Assembly (NCBI RefSeq): GCF_003389455.1
Contig: NZ_QUAC01000122.1
Span: 1-39,625 of the forward strand
DNA length: 39,625 nt
Reading direction: 5' to 3'
DNA from: Streptomyces inhibens
Lineage (GTDB): Bacteria > Actinomycetota > Actinomycetes > Streptomycetales > Streptomycetaceae
In this document: piece after piece, positions 1 to 8,011 of the stretch
Layout of the letters: each line of letters begins with the position of its first letter
Position numbering within the stretch: the stretch's first letter is position 1
Notes under the pieces: model-generated
Database searches by the model: none
The model's input: the letters and a program-made list of their open reading frames with translations, nothing else
Told to the model about the DNA's origin: nothing
Position numbers and translations under genes: made by a program

Positions 1-147
1 GGCGCGGGCACCGCGCGGGGCCCCGGCCGGCGGCGGGGCGAGCTGCGCGGTCAGGGATTCCAGCAGCTCGGGGACGCGCGGGCCCGGCGCGGTCCGTGAG
101 CGGTGCGGCAGCCGTGCGGGCGCCGCGCTGTACGCCGGAGTGGTCAT
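1..147 (-). CDS. Unidentified protein, N-terminal 49 residues (gene runs off left edge)
   Basis: An open frame without stops starts with ATG at 147 and leaves the window at base 1. The visible N-terminus begins MTTPAYSAAPARLPHR and is rich in Ala, Pro and Arg, with one possible amphipathic stretch (VPELLESLTAQL, about residues 25-36). The minus strand just upstream reads GGACAGGGGAGTC before the ATG, a good ribosome site. The gene is divergent from the PEP-mutase-family gene at 211. No family can be assigned from 49 residues. A disordered extension before a DNA-binding domain is possible but unsupported. Confidence 0.55.
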   Translation of the reverse strand, partial: MTTPAYSAAPARLPHRSRTAPGPRVPELLESLTAQLAPPPAGAPRGARA

Positions 148-210
148 GACTCCCCTGTCCGCCGCGAGTCTTCGGTGCACAGCGAAGGGAGTCGTGCCTA
201 CGGTGCCGGT

Positions 211-1041
211 ATGAGCACCTCCCCGGAGTACGCCACCTTCCATTTCCATGCGCTGCACCACGCCGACCAGCCGCTGCTGCTGCCCAACGCCTGGGATGTC
301 GCCTCCGCCGTCGCGCTCGCCGGAGCCGGGTACGCGGCGATCGGCACGACGAGTCTGGGCGTCGCCGCGGCCCACGGCTATCAGGACGGGCGCGGCCTCG
401 CCGAGACCCGGGACGCGACGCTGGCCCTGGCGCTGCGGCTGAACGGCCGGCTGTCCTGCCCGTACACGGTCGACATCGAGGGCGGGTTCGGCGGCGGCCC
501 CGGGGAAGTCGCGGACCTGGCGGCCCGGTTGGCGGACGCCGGAGCCGCGGGGCTCAATCTGGAGGACGGGCTGCCCGGCGGCGAAGGGCTGCAGGATCCG
601 GCCCGTCAGGCCGAGTTGATCAGCGCGGTGAAGGAGCGGGCGCCGGGCCTGTTCCTCAACGCCCGGATCGACACCCACTGGCTGGTGGACACCCCGCCGC
701 CGCTGTCGGATGCGCTCGCGCGCGCCGAGACCTATCTGGCGGCGGGCGCGGACGGCGTCTTCGTACCGGGTGTCGTCGCCGACGAGGATGTATCGGTGCT
801 GGCCGCCGAGGTCCCCGCCCCGCTGAACATCCTGTTCGCCCCGGGACGGCACACCGTCAGCCGACTGGCGGAACTCGGCGTGCACCGCATCAGCACCGGC
901 TCACTGCTCTTCCGTACGGCCCTCCAAGCCACCCTCGGGGCGGCCGACGCCATCCGTACGGGCCAACCGCTGCCGGAGGTGTCAGGGGCGGGCGGGGAGG
1001 TGATGGGGTATGCGGAGGTGCAGCGGTTGATGGGGGAGTAG
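211..1041 (+). CDS. Isocitrate lyase / PEP phosphonomutase family protein
   Basis: This 276-residue protein belongs to the ICL/PEPM (alpha/beta-barrel) superfamily, whose members make or break C-C or P-C bonds on 2-oxo or 2-hydroxy acids with a bound Mg2+. Diagnostic segments are LPNAWDVASA near the N-terminus, the metal/phosphate region DIEGGFGG, the strand-end LNLEDG and NARIDTHW. Its short length and the lack of the long ICL insertions fit the phosphonomutase/methylisocitrate-lyase-like branch. The substrate cannot be predicted. ATG 211 is chosen because the homologous region begins there. The frame is open back to 103, but that extension overlaps the divergent gene at 147 and looks non-coding. 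There is no clear ribosome site, so initiation may be leaderless. Confidence 0.85.
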   Translation: MSTSPEYATFHFHALHHADQPLLLPNAWDVASAVALAGAGYAAIGTTSLGVAAAHGYQDGRGLAETRDATLALALRLNGRLSCPYTVDIEGGFGGGPGEVADLAARLADAGAAGLNLEDGLPGGEGLQDPARQAELISAVKERAPGLFLNARIDTHWLVDTPPPLSDALARAETYLAAGADGVFVPGVVADEDVSVLAAEVPAPLNILFAPGRHTVSRLAELGVHRISTGSLLFRTALQATLGAADAIRTGQPLPEVSGAGGEVMGYAEVQRLMGE

Positions 1042-1062
1042 CCGACGGGGGAGCGGGCGGGC

Positions 1063-1347
1063 TCAGACCTGCCGGCCCCGGCTGCCGTGGCGCCGGCGGT
1101 GCACGGCGATGACCGCAGTCGCGACGCCCAGCGCTCCCGCTCCGCCTATCAGCCCGGCCTTGGGGAGGTGGCCGGCCTTCTCGGCCAGTCCCGCCAGCCC
1201 GTTGTCGGGCAGCATGATCGACGTCCGGCTCTCCGTGGGCGCGAGGGAATCGGCGGCGAAGGCGGCGCCCGCGGGAAGCAGCAGGACGGCCAGCGCGCCG
1301 GTCGCGACGGTGGCGGTACGGATCACGGAGCGGCGCAGGGCCGGCAT
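1063..1347 (-). CDS. Small secreted protein with a sorting-signal-like C-terminus
   Basis: The product has 94 residues. Residues 1-31 form a Sec signal peptide (RR-rich start, a hydrophobic core ending LLLPAGAAFA, cleavage likely after AFA). The C-terminus reads LPKAG, then a hydrophobic stretch (LIGGAGALGVATAVIAV), then the basic tail HRRRHGSRGRQV. This is the architecture of a sortase cell-wall sorting signal with Ala in place of the usual Thr. It could equally be a plain C-terminal membrane anchor. Only about 30 residues would remain in the mature ectodomain. ATG 1347 has a GAGGAG ribosome site seven bases upstream. No enzymatic domain is recognisable. Confidence 0.65.
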   Translation of the reverse strand: MPALRRSVIRTATVATGALAVLLLPAGAAFAADSLAPTESRTSIMLPDNGLAGLAEKAGHLPKAGLIGGAGALGVATAVIAVHRRRHGSRGRQV

Positions 1348-1682
1348 GGGTACTCCTCGTCGTGGGCGGCTCGGGCCGCCATGTGGGGCGCGGTAGGTGA
1401 CAGCACGTTACGGAGCGTCCTTAACGGCGATCCATACGTTGTGTAACAGTCACCAAGATCTCTGGAATCGGTCGTGTGACGGAGCGCCCGTCCGGCCCGG
1501 GCAAAAGGCCGCAAAGGTCGTCGGAATGGCCGCTGTGAAGATTTCCTCCGTCGTTACCTTGGATAGTTTGGTGTCGGCCTACGTCTGCATATATGGCGAT
1601 TTGCAGGCATGGTAATGGACATGGCAAGCGCCAGGGCGTGTCCTGGTGGCCCATGCGCGGCAGCAGAGGCGGTGGCGACGAT
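1348..1682. other. 335-bp intergenic region, promoters only
   Basis: The region separates the minus-strand secreted protein from the plus-strand lipoprotein and should carry both promoters. It is visibly more AT-rich than its surroundings, with an AT patch GCATATATGG at 1588-1597 that could be a -10 region for the lipoprotein gene. No RNA gene, repeat or convincing extra coding region was seen. The short open frames crossing it lack coding character. Confidence 0.5.
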
Positions 1683-2339
1683 ATGCGACGGTGGCGACCA
1701 CGCACGGTGCCGGCCCCCTGCGCCGTCCTCGCCGCGCTCGCCGCCCTCGCCTCGCTCACCCTGCTCACCGGCTGCGCGGGCACGGGCGGCCTGCATGACG
1801 AGGGGCGCGCCAGGGACGTCAAGGCGCCGCTGGCGTTGTGGCCGGAGTACTCGCCGGCCCCGCTCGGCCGGGACGAGAATCCGGCGGCCCTCAAGGCCGT
1901 ACCGGATGTCCCGCGCATCCCCAGCGGCAGCATGGCGGACGCGGACCCGCTCGCCGTCCTCGACGCCGACATCGGCGCACAGGGCCGGACCCCGCCCGCC
2001 CCGAAGTCGGTACGCCGCCCCGAACTGCACGACCTCACGGACGACGGCAAGCCGGATCTGCTCGTCGTCGTCGACCTCGACCCCCGCAACAGCGAGCTGC
2101 GCGTCTACAGCGTGCAGAACGAGGTGGTGACCCGGGTGCTCGCACTGCGCGGTGTGCTGGACGGTGTCGATCTGGCGGCCGGGCATCTCGCCATCCGCGA
2201 ACCCACCAAGGATCCGCGCTACGTCAGCGTCACCGACTATGTGTGGGACGGCAATTCGATGGGCCTGTGGGACCTCACCCTTGACGAGGCCCGTAAGCGT
2301 AGGCCGCAGACCCCGCATGCCCGCGGCGGCAGCCCATGA
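1683..2339 (+). CDS. Lipoprotein co-transcribed with a histidine kinase
   Basis: The product is about 218 residues. Residues 1-33 are a lipoprotein signal peptide with the lipobox LLTGC, so the mature protein should be diacylated and sit outside the membrane. The C-terminal half contains PELHDLTDDGKPDLLVVVDL, reminiscent of an FG-GAP/VCBS-type acidic loop. ATG 1683 is preferred because it gives a normal signal peptide; in-frame ATGs at 1653 and earlier would add a hydrophilic extension. The stop overlaps the kinase start (ATGA, 2336-2339), implying translational coupling. By analogy with CseA, the lipoprotein that modulates the CseB/CseC system, it may tune the kinase, but homology to CseA is not established here. 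Confidence 0.75.
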   Translation: MRRWRPRTVPAPCAVLAALAALASLTLLTGCAGTGGLHDEGRARDVKAPLALWPEYSPAPLGRDENPAALKAVPDVPRIPSGSMADADPLAVLDADIGAQGRTPPAPKSVRRPELHDLTDDGKPDLLVVVDLDPRNSELRVYSVQNEVVTRVLALRGVLDGVDLAAGHLAIREPTKDPRYVSVTDYVWDGNSMGLWDLTLDEARKRRPQTPHARGGSP

Positions 2340-3616
2340 GGGGCCCGGCGGTCTCCCTCCGCTGGAAGATCGCGCTGACCGTGACGGCGGTGTGCTGCGC
2401 GGTCGCCGCCGTCCTCGGCGTCCTCGTCCACAACGCGGTGGCCCGCCAGACCGTCGGCCAGGTCCGCAAGGAGACCCGCACCGACCTCGACACCGCCCTG
2501 GACCTCTTCGAGTACGGCACCTCCCGCGAGGGCATCAACTCCCTCCTCGACCCGCCCGAACTTCCCGCAGAGCTCCGCAAGTTGGCGCGCTCCGGCCATC
2601 GCGGCACCATGGTCGGGACGTATCGGGGCCGCCCCGTGATGTGGGCGGCGGCGCCCGCCGACGACCGGGTCATGGCGGTCTGGTCGCCCTACGGCAACAC
2701 CCGCCGCTCCCTGGAGAACCTCGATACGGCCATCCTCGGCTCGGCCGTACTCGCCGCCGTGGCCGTCGCCCTCGCCGGGCTGTTCCTCGCCCATCGCATC
2801 AGCCGCCGGCTGGGCACCACGGCGGCGGTCGCGCGCCGTATCACCGCCGGCGACCTGGACGCCCGGGTCGGCGACGGCGACGGTGCGGGCCCGGGGACGC
2901 GCGGCGGCCCGGCGGGGCGGGACGAGGTGGCGGCGGTGGCCGCGGCCCTGGACTCGGTGGCCGGCTCCCTGCAGAGCCGCCTCCAGGCCGAACAGCGCTT
3001 CACCGCCGATGTCGCCCATGAGCTCCGTACGCCCCTCACCGGCATCCTCGCCTCGGCCGAGCTGCTCCCGGAGGGCCGCCCCAAGGAGATGATCAACGAC
3101 CGGCTGCGGGCGCTGCGCCGCCTCACCGAGGACCTGCTGGAGATCTCCCGGCTGGACTCCGGCGCCGAGCACGCCGACCTCGATGCGTACGAACTCGGTG
3201 CGCTGGTCGCACGCTCGGTACGCGCCACCGGACTCGACACCGAGATGCGGATCGTCTCCGACACGGTCGTCGAGACGGACCGCCGCCGTCTCGACCGTGT
3301 CGTCGCCAATCTCGTCATCAACGCCCACCGGCACGGCCGGCCCCCGGTCGTCGTCACCGTCGACGCCCCGCCCGGCGGCCCGCCGACCATCGAGGTACGT
3401 GACCACGGCCCCGGCTACCCCGTCGACCTGCTGCACCACGGCCCCCAGCGCTTCCGCACCGACGCCCCAGGCCGCGGCAAGGGCCACGGCCTGGGCCTGA
3501 CCATCGCCGTCGGCCAGTCCGCCGTCCTGGGCATCGACCTACGCTTCAGCAACGCCCCCGACGGCGGCGCCCGCGCCGTTCTCCGGCTGCCGCCTCAGGC
3601 TGCTGTTGAGCCGTGA
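2336..3616 (+). CDS. Sensor histidine kinase, no adjacent response regulator
   Basis: This 426-residue membrane kinase has a TM helix at about 10-32, a short extracellular sensor (33-132), a second TM helix (133-152) and a HAMP region (153-205). The dimerisation/phosphoacceptor H-box is FTADVAHELRTP, with His228. ATPase motifs are the N-box ANLVINAHRHG (324-334), the G1 box DHGPGYP (356-362) and the G2 box GKGHGLGL (381-388), so the catalytic core looks intact. It resembles EnvZ/CseC-type kinases. It overlaps the upstream lipoprotein gene by four bases. Neither gene is followed by a response regulator; recQ comes next, convergently. The partner must be elsewhere, or lie left of the window beyond the secreted protein. 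The stop codon falls inside a heptamer repeat. Confidence 0.9.
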   Translation: MRGPAVSLRWKIALTVTAVCCAVAAVLGVLVHNAVARQTVGQVRKETRTDLDTALDLFEYGTSREGINSLLDPPELPAELRKLARSGHRGTMVGTYRGRPVMWAAAPADDRVMAVWSPYGNTRRSLENLDTAILGSAVLAAVAVALAGLFLAHRISRRLGTTAAVARRITAGDLDARVGDGDGAGPGTRGGPAGRDEVAAVAAALDSVAGSLQSRLQAEQRFTADVAHELRTPLTGILASAELLPEGRPKEMINDRLRALRRLTEDLLEISRLDSGAEHADLDAYELGALVARSVRATGLDTEMRIVSDTVVETDRRRLDRVVANLVINAHRHGRPPVVVTVDAPPGGPPTIEVRDHGPGYPVDLLHHGPQRFRTDAPGRGKGHGLGLTIAVGQSAVLGIDLRFSNAPDGGARAVLRLPPQAAVEP

Positions 3617-3682
3617 GCCGTGAGCCGTGAGCCGTGAGCCGTGAGCCGTGAGCCGTGAGCCGTGAGCCGTGAGCCGTGAGCC
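3608..3682. repeat. Heptamer tandem repeat (GAGCCGT), ten full units plus a partial
   Basis: Ten perfect 7-bp units run from 3608 to 3677, followed by a partial GAGCC. The first codons of the array supply the last residues and the TGA stop of the histidine kinase. Because a stop occurs in the second unit, changes in copy number downstream would not alter the protein. The array fills much of the gap between two convergent genes. Confidence 0.95.
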
Positions 3683-3731
3683 GGCCCGCGCCGATCCGTG
3701 ATCCGGTCGACGCCATCACCGGCCGAAGTCC

Positions 3732-5822
3732 TCACCAGTCGATGTCATCCGGCGGCTCCGGCAGCGCCTCCTCGTCCTCCGGCTCCGGCTCCGGCTCCGG
3801 CGGCAGACGATCCCCCCGCACGGGCTGAGCCGCTCTCGCAGTCGCTCCCGCGGCCGACCCCGCGACCGCTCCCGCAGCCGCTCCCGAAGGGCCGGCACCG
3901 GCAGCCGCTCCCGAAGAGCCGGCGGCTGCCCCGTCGCCGCCCTCCGCTCCCCGCCCCGCCAGCTCATCCAGAATCTGCTGGCCGTACTTCGCGAGCTTGT
4001 TCTCGCCGACCCCGCTGACCGCGCCCAGCTCGGCCGTCGTCGTCGGCCGGAGGGTGGCGATCTCCCGCAGCGTCGCATCATGGAAGATCACATACGCGGG
4101 CACGCCCTGCTCCTTGGCCGTACGGCCCCGCCAGCCACGCAGCGCCTCGAAGACCGGCAGCGCCTCCTCCGGCAGATCCACCGGCGCCGCCCGCTTGGCC
4201 TTCGCCGCCTTCGCCTTGGCCGCCCGCGCGGCCTTCTCCGGCTCCCGCCGCATCGGCACCTCGCGCCGGCCGCCCAGCACCTCGCCGCTGTTCTCCGTCA
4301 GCACCAGCGTGCCGTAATCACCTTCGACGGCGAGCAGTCCCTGCGCCAGCAACTGCCGTACGACACCCCGCCATTCGGCCTCCCGCAGATCGTCCCCCAC
4401 CCCGAAGACGCTCAGCCCGTCATGATCGAACTGAATGACCTTGGCGGTCTTCTTGCCCATCAGGATGTCGATGATCTGCCCCGCGCCGAACTTCTGCCCC
4501 CGCTCACGCTTCAGCCGTACGATCGTCGACAGCAGCTTCTGCGCGGCCACCGTGCCGTCCCAGGTCTGCGGCGGGGTCAGGCACGTATCGCAGTTGCCGC
4601 ACGCACTGCTCTCCTGGCCGAAGTAGGCCAGCAGCCGTACCCGCCGGCACTGCACCGTCTCGCAGAGCGACAGCATCGCGTCGAGATGGGCCGACAGCCG
4701 CCGCCGGTGTGCCTCGTCGCCCTCCGACCCGTCGATCATCTTCCGCTGCTGCGCCACGTCCTGCAGCCCGTACGCCAGCCAGGCCGTCGACGGCTGTCCG
4801 TCGCGCCCGGCACGCCCGGTCTCCTGGTAGTAGCCCTCCACCGACTTCGGCAGATCCAGATGCGCCACGAACCGCACATCCGGCTTGTCGATCCCCATTC
4901 CGAACGCGATCGTGGCGACCACGATCAGCCCGTCCTCCCGCAGGAACCGCGCCTGATGCTCGGCACGCATACGGGCATCGAGCCCCGCGTGATACGGCAC
5001 CGCGGCGATGCCGTTGTCCACCAGGAACTGCGCGGTCTTCTCCACCGACGCCCGCGACAGGCAGTAGACGATCCCCGCGTCGCCCGCATGCTCGTCCCGC
5101 AGCAGCTCCAGCAGCTGCTTCTTCGGCTCGCTCTTCGCCGCGATCCGGTACTGGATGTTCGGCCGGTCGAAGCTCGCCACGAAATGCCGGGCGTCCTCCA
5201 TGCGCAGCCGCGAGGTGATCTCGGTATGGGTGGCGTCGGTCGCGGTGGCGGTCAGCGCGATCCGTGGCACCTCGGGCCAGCGCTCGTGCAGCATCGACAG
5301 CGCCAGATAGTCCGGCCGGAAGTCGTGGCCCCACTGGGCGACACAGTGCGCCTCGTCGATCGCGAAGAGCGAGATCTTCCCCCGGTCGAGGAGGTTCAGC
5401 GTCTGCTCGACCCGCAGCCGCTCGGGCGCCAGATACAGCAGGTCCAGCTCCCCGGCCAGGAACTCCGCCTCAACGAGTCGCCGCTCCTCCAGATCCTGCG
5501 TCGAATTGAGAAACCCGGCCCGCACCCCGAGCGCCCGCAAGGCATCGACCTGGTCCTGCATCAACGCGATCAGGGGCGAGACCACGACCCCCACACCGCT
5601 CCTGACCAGCGAGGGAATCTGATAACACAGTGACTTGCCGCCACCGGTCGGCATCAGGACGACCGCGTCCCCGCCCCCTATGACGTGCTCAATGATCTCC
5701 TGCTGACTGCCGCGGAACGCCTCATACCCGAACACCCGGCGCAGCACCTGCACCGCCTCGCTTGCGTCTGAAGCGTCTTCCACATCCATGTCCACGACCA
5801 CTTCCACGTCCGCCAGAGCCAT
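3732..5822 (-). CDS. recQ: ATP-dependent DNA helicase RecQ
   Basis: The product is about 696 residues, a superfamily 2 3'-5' DNA helicase for recombination and fork repair. In order it has helicase motif [13 protein letters not shown] (Walker A lysine near residue 63), the DEAH box in [18 protein letters not shown] (156-159), motif [13 protein letters not shown], the RecQ zinc cysteines ([20 protein letters not shown] region), a winged-helix segment and an HRDC domain ([20 protein letters not shown] onward). An Ala/Gly/Ser low-complexity linker and an acidic Pro/Glu tail ending DDIDW follow. Start 5822 is the first ATG that leaves out the tRNA-derived att sequence; the frame is open to 5978, but that part translates the att copy. 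The ribosome site is weak. The gene is the left neighbour of the tRNA-Arg island. Confidence 0.93.
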   Translation of the reverse strand: MALADVEVVVDMDVEDASDASEAVQVLRRVFGYEAFRGSQQEIIEHVIGGGDAVVLMPTGGGKSLCYQIPSLVRSGVGVVVSPLIALMQDQVDALRALGVRAGFLNSTQDLEERRLVEAEFLAGELDLLYLAPERLRVEQTLNLLDRGKISLFAIDEAHCVAQWGHDFRPDYLALSMLHERWPEVPRIALTATATDATHTEITSRLRMEDARHFVASFDRPNIQYRIAAKSEPKKQLLELLRDEHAGDAGIVYCLSRASVEKTAQFLVDNGIAAVPYHAGLDARMRAEHQARFLREDGLIVVATIAFGMGIDKPDVRFVAHLDLPKSVEGYYQETGRAGRDGQPSTAWLAYGLQDVAQQRKMIDGSEGDEAHRRRLSAHLDAMLSLCETVQCRRVRLLAYFGQESSACGNCDTCLTPPQTWDGTVAAQKLLSTIVRLKRERGQKFGAGQIIDILMGKKTAKVIQFDHDGLSVFGVGDDLREAEWRGVVRQLLAQGLLAVEGDYGTLVLTENSGEVLGGRREVPMRREPEKAARAAKAKAAKAKRAAPVDLPEEALPVFEALRGWRGRTAKEQGVPAYVIFHDATLREIATLRPTTTAELGAVSGVGENKLAKYGQQILDELAGRGAEGGDGAAAGSSGAAAGAGPSGAAAGAVAGSAAGATARAAQPVRGDRLPPEPEPEPEDEEALPEPPDDIDW

Positions 5823-5883
5823 TCCAGAAGCGTACGAGCTCCGCGGGGGTCCCCGTCGACCCTGTGGATAACTCCCGCCCGCA

Positions 5884-5916
5884 CCCCGGCAGGATTCGAA
5901 CCTGCGACACCTGCTT
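5884..5916 (-). repeat. Attachment-core copy A (3' half of tRNA-Arg)
   Basis: A 33-bp direct repeat begins CCCCGGCAGGATTCGAACCT on the plus strand, in the same orientation as the corresponding part of tRNA-Arg(CCU) at 19815-19847. It differs from the tRNA at one base inside the core. It lacks the 5' half of a tRNA, so it is an attachment-site copy and not a gene. It lies 62 bp upstream of the recQ start and forms the left end of the island. Confidence 0.8.
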
Positions 5917-6061
5917 GCAGGAGTGGGATCGAATCCTTGCCGGGTGGTGCCCGACGCTGCCGCGTGGTGCTGTTTCACCTGCTCAGCGCCACGCGGCGTC
6001 GTACTCGATCCCGATCAGGACACCTCGTGCCGGACAGTCCGCTCACGCATCGCGCACGCAT
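5884..6061. other. att module A: core, hairpin and 11-bp iterons
   Basis: The 178-bp unit consists of the att core (5884), a hairpin with a perfect 9-bp stem (GCCGCGTGG 5959-5967, CCACGCGGC 5989-5997, 21-nt loop) and two 11-bp iterons (6040-6050 and 6051-6061, consensus CGCKCACGCAT). It aligns along its length with the module at 15691-15878. Hairpin-to-iteron spacing is 43 bp in both. Repeats phased at one helical turn suit integrase or excisionase arm binding. That role is inference. Confidence 0.65.
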
Positions 6062-6258
6062 GAAGGGGGTGTGCGCGGGCTCGTCGCCAGGCATCTGACG
6101 CACAACTGGGACGCACCCGCCCGCCAAGGTGCGGGCCGGCGTGCTCCGGGGAATCGCTCAGGAAGGGCGGCCCGGGCCGGTGGGCGCCGGTGAAAAGACG
6201 GTCACCCCTCGGGGAGGACTGCACCGCGCCAGTGCGGTGCGGAACGCCCCGGCCCTCG

Positions 6259-6616
6259 TCAGCGCTTGCCCTTGCCGCCCTGTTTATCGGGCTTCTTGGG
6301 CCCCGGCTCGGCGTAGTCGGCCGGCCTCTGGGGCTCCTGGGCGGCGGGCTGTGACGGAGAGCAAGGAGAGCGCCGGTGTGTCGCGCGGGGAGGACACGGG
6401 TGCGGACGGATCGGTCTGCGGGCCCTGCGCCGAGCCGGTGTCGGGAGAGAACCAGGCCATGCCGGCGAGGAGCGCCACGGCGAACAGGGCGACGGTGCCC
6501 AGCGCGGCCACAAGCCTGGAACGGCGGAGGAACGGCAGGCGAGGGCGGCGCGGCACCGCTCGGTGGACACAGGGTGTGCCCGCCTCATGCCGTAGCGCAC
6601 GCTCGTGCCGCCTCAC
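6259..6616 (-). pseudogene. Frameshifted small membrane protein
   Basis: Two overlapping minus-strand frames seem to be halves of one gene. The upstream frame gives a basic start, a TM helix (RLVAALGTVALFAVALLAGM) and a Pro/Ser/Thr-rich segment ending near DTPALSL. The downstream frame gives SQPAAQEPQRPADYAEPGP and the Lys/Gly-rich tail KKPDKQGGKGKR before a stop at 6259. The switch lies at about 6350-6375, where one indel would join them. The start is uncertain because the N-terminus overlaps the 3' end of the MocR gene. Function is unknown. It may instead be an intact gene with one sequencing error. Confidence 0.4.
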
Positions 6617-7997
6617 AGAGGCGGCGGACGCCCTCTGCGAGGTCGGCGGGGTCCTCCGAGGCCGCGAAACCGAGCCTCAGGCAGGCGCCCGGTTGCTCGG
6701 CCGGGAAGAAGCGGGCGCCCGCGTTGACCGCCACACCATGGGCCCGTGCCGCGTCCGCGACGGCGGAGTCCTCAAGGCCGGGCGGGAGCTGGACCCACAG
6801 ATGCAGGCCACCCTCCGGGATCCGGGTCGGCGTCCAGTCGGGCAGTTCGCGCGCCATGGTTCCGGCCAGTACGGCACAACGCTCCCTCAGGTGCGTGGAA
6901 AGGGCGCGCAGATGCCGGTCCCACGCGGGGGTGCTCACCAGCTCCACGGCCGCCTCCTGCAGCGGTCTGGCGACGAAGAAGTCGTCCACCTGGCGCATCC
7001 CCTGCAGTCTTCGCATCACCGGTCCACGGGCGATCACCGCCCCGATGCGCAGGCTCGGCGAGGCCGGCTTGGTCAGCGAGGTCAGCTGGACCACCGTGCC
7101 GTCGCGGTCGTCCGCGACCAGGGGGAGAGGCACCGGGCCGCCGTGGCCGAGGTGGCGGGCGAAGTCGTCCTCGACGAGGAACGCCCCGGCGGCGCGGGCC
7201 ACGTCCACGACCTGGCGGCGTCGCGCCGGCGCGAGCACGGTGCCGGTCGGGTTGTGGAAGGTGGGCTGGCAGTACAGCAGCCGGGCCCCGGTCACGGCGA
7301 AGGCGTCGGCCAGCAGGTCGGGGCGGATACCGTCGTCGTCCATCGGTACGGCCACCGGGCGCAGCCCCGCCGCGCGGGCGGCGGCCAGCGCGCCCGGGTA
7401 CGTCGGCGACTCCACCAGCACCGGGCTGCCCGGTGCGGCCAGCGCCCGGAACAGCATCGACAGTGCGCCCTGGCCGCCGCCGGTGACCAGCACGTCCTCC
7501 GGGCCGACGGCGCTTCCTGCCGCTTGGGCGAAGATCGCGCGCAGCGGCGCCAGGCCCGCGGCGGGTGCCCGGTCCCAGGCGCCGGGACGGCGGGCCGCGC
7601 GGGCCAGCGCCGCGCTCAACGCCCGTTCCGGGCGGAGCGAAGGGTGCAGATAGCCGCCTGCCATGGCGATCACGCCCGTGGGCAGCGCATCCGAAAGGCC
7701 GTCCGCGGCACCCGGATCGAAGTCACGTCCGGCGAGTGCCACTGCCTGCCAGGAGGTGTCCGGCGCATCGGTGGCCGAGCGAGCGCGGCGCGGGGCGACG
7801 TAGGTGCCGCTGCCCGGGCGGGTGACCACCTCGCCCTCGGCTGCCAGTTGGGCGAACGCCCTCGACACCGTCACCGGGCTGACGCCATGACGCCCCGTCA
7901 ACTCCCGGCTGCTGGGCAGTCGGTCGCCGGGCGCGAGGCGGGCGATCTCGGTACGGAGTATCCATACCAGCGCCTCAGTACTGCTACTCTCAGACAT
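6585..7997 (-). CDS. MocR/PdxR-type regulator (GntR wHTH fused to aminotransferase domain)
   Basis: The 470-residue product has an N-terminal GntR winged helix (about 5-70, including GDRLPSSRELTGRHGVSPVT and GSGTYV). It is joined to a fold-type-I aminotransferase domain with GGGQGALSMLFRAL, the PLP-contacting YCQPTFHNPTGTV and a candidate PLP lysine (Lys310) in SLTKPASPSLRIG. MocR proteins use PLP or an amino ligand to control a divergent gene. Here that gene is the PLP enzyme starting at 7996. ATG 7997 is chosen because the GntR domain begins directly after it; upstream in-frame codons would lie inside the divergent gene. The two start codons overlap in the tetranucleotide CATG. Confidence 0.88.
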   Translation of the reverse strand: MSESSSTEALVWILRTEIARLAPGDRLPSSRELTGRHGVSPVTVSRAFAQLAAEGEVVTRPGSGTYVAPRRARSATDAPDTSWQAVALAGRDFDPGAADGLSDALPTGVIAMAGGYLHPSLRPERALSAALARAARRPGAWDRAPAAGLAPLRAIFAQAAGSAVGPEDVLVTGGGQGALSMLFRALAAPGSPVLVESPTYPGALAAARAAGLRPVAVPMDDDGIRPDLLADAFAVTGARLLYCQPTFHNPTGTVLAPARRRQVVDVARAAGAFLVEDDFARHLGHGGPVPLPLVADDRDGTVVQLTSLTKPASPSLRIGAVIARGPVMRRLQGMRQVDDFFVARPLQEAAVELVSTPAWDRHLRALSTHLRERCAVLAGTMARELPDWTPTRIPEGGLHLWVQLPPGLEDSAVADAARAHGVAVNAGARFFPAEQPGACLRLGFAASEDPADLAEGVRRLCEAARACATA

Positions 7998-8011
7998 GAG
8001 ACAACAGAGTA
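7985..8011. promoter_or_regulatory. Candidate MocR operator and overlapping divergent promoters
   Basis: A perfect inverted repeat TACTCT (7985-7990) and AGAGTA (8006-8011) with a 15-bp spacer is centred on the two overlapping start codons. On the plus strand TACTCT fits a TAnnnT -10 element at -11 to -6 for a leaderless transcript beginning at ATG 7996. On the minus strand the other arm lies at -14 to -9 of ATG 7997. No ribosome site precedes either gene. Operator assignment is inference from position. Confidence 0.5.

Noticed and set aside
5823..5978. N-terminal 52-residue extension of RecQ to 5978
   Set aside because: It translates att copy A and the hairpin; RecQ homology begins after ATG 5822.
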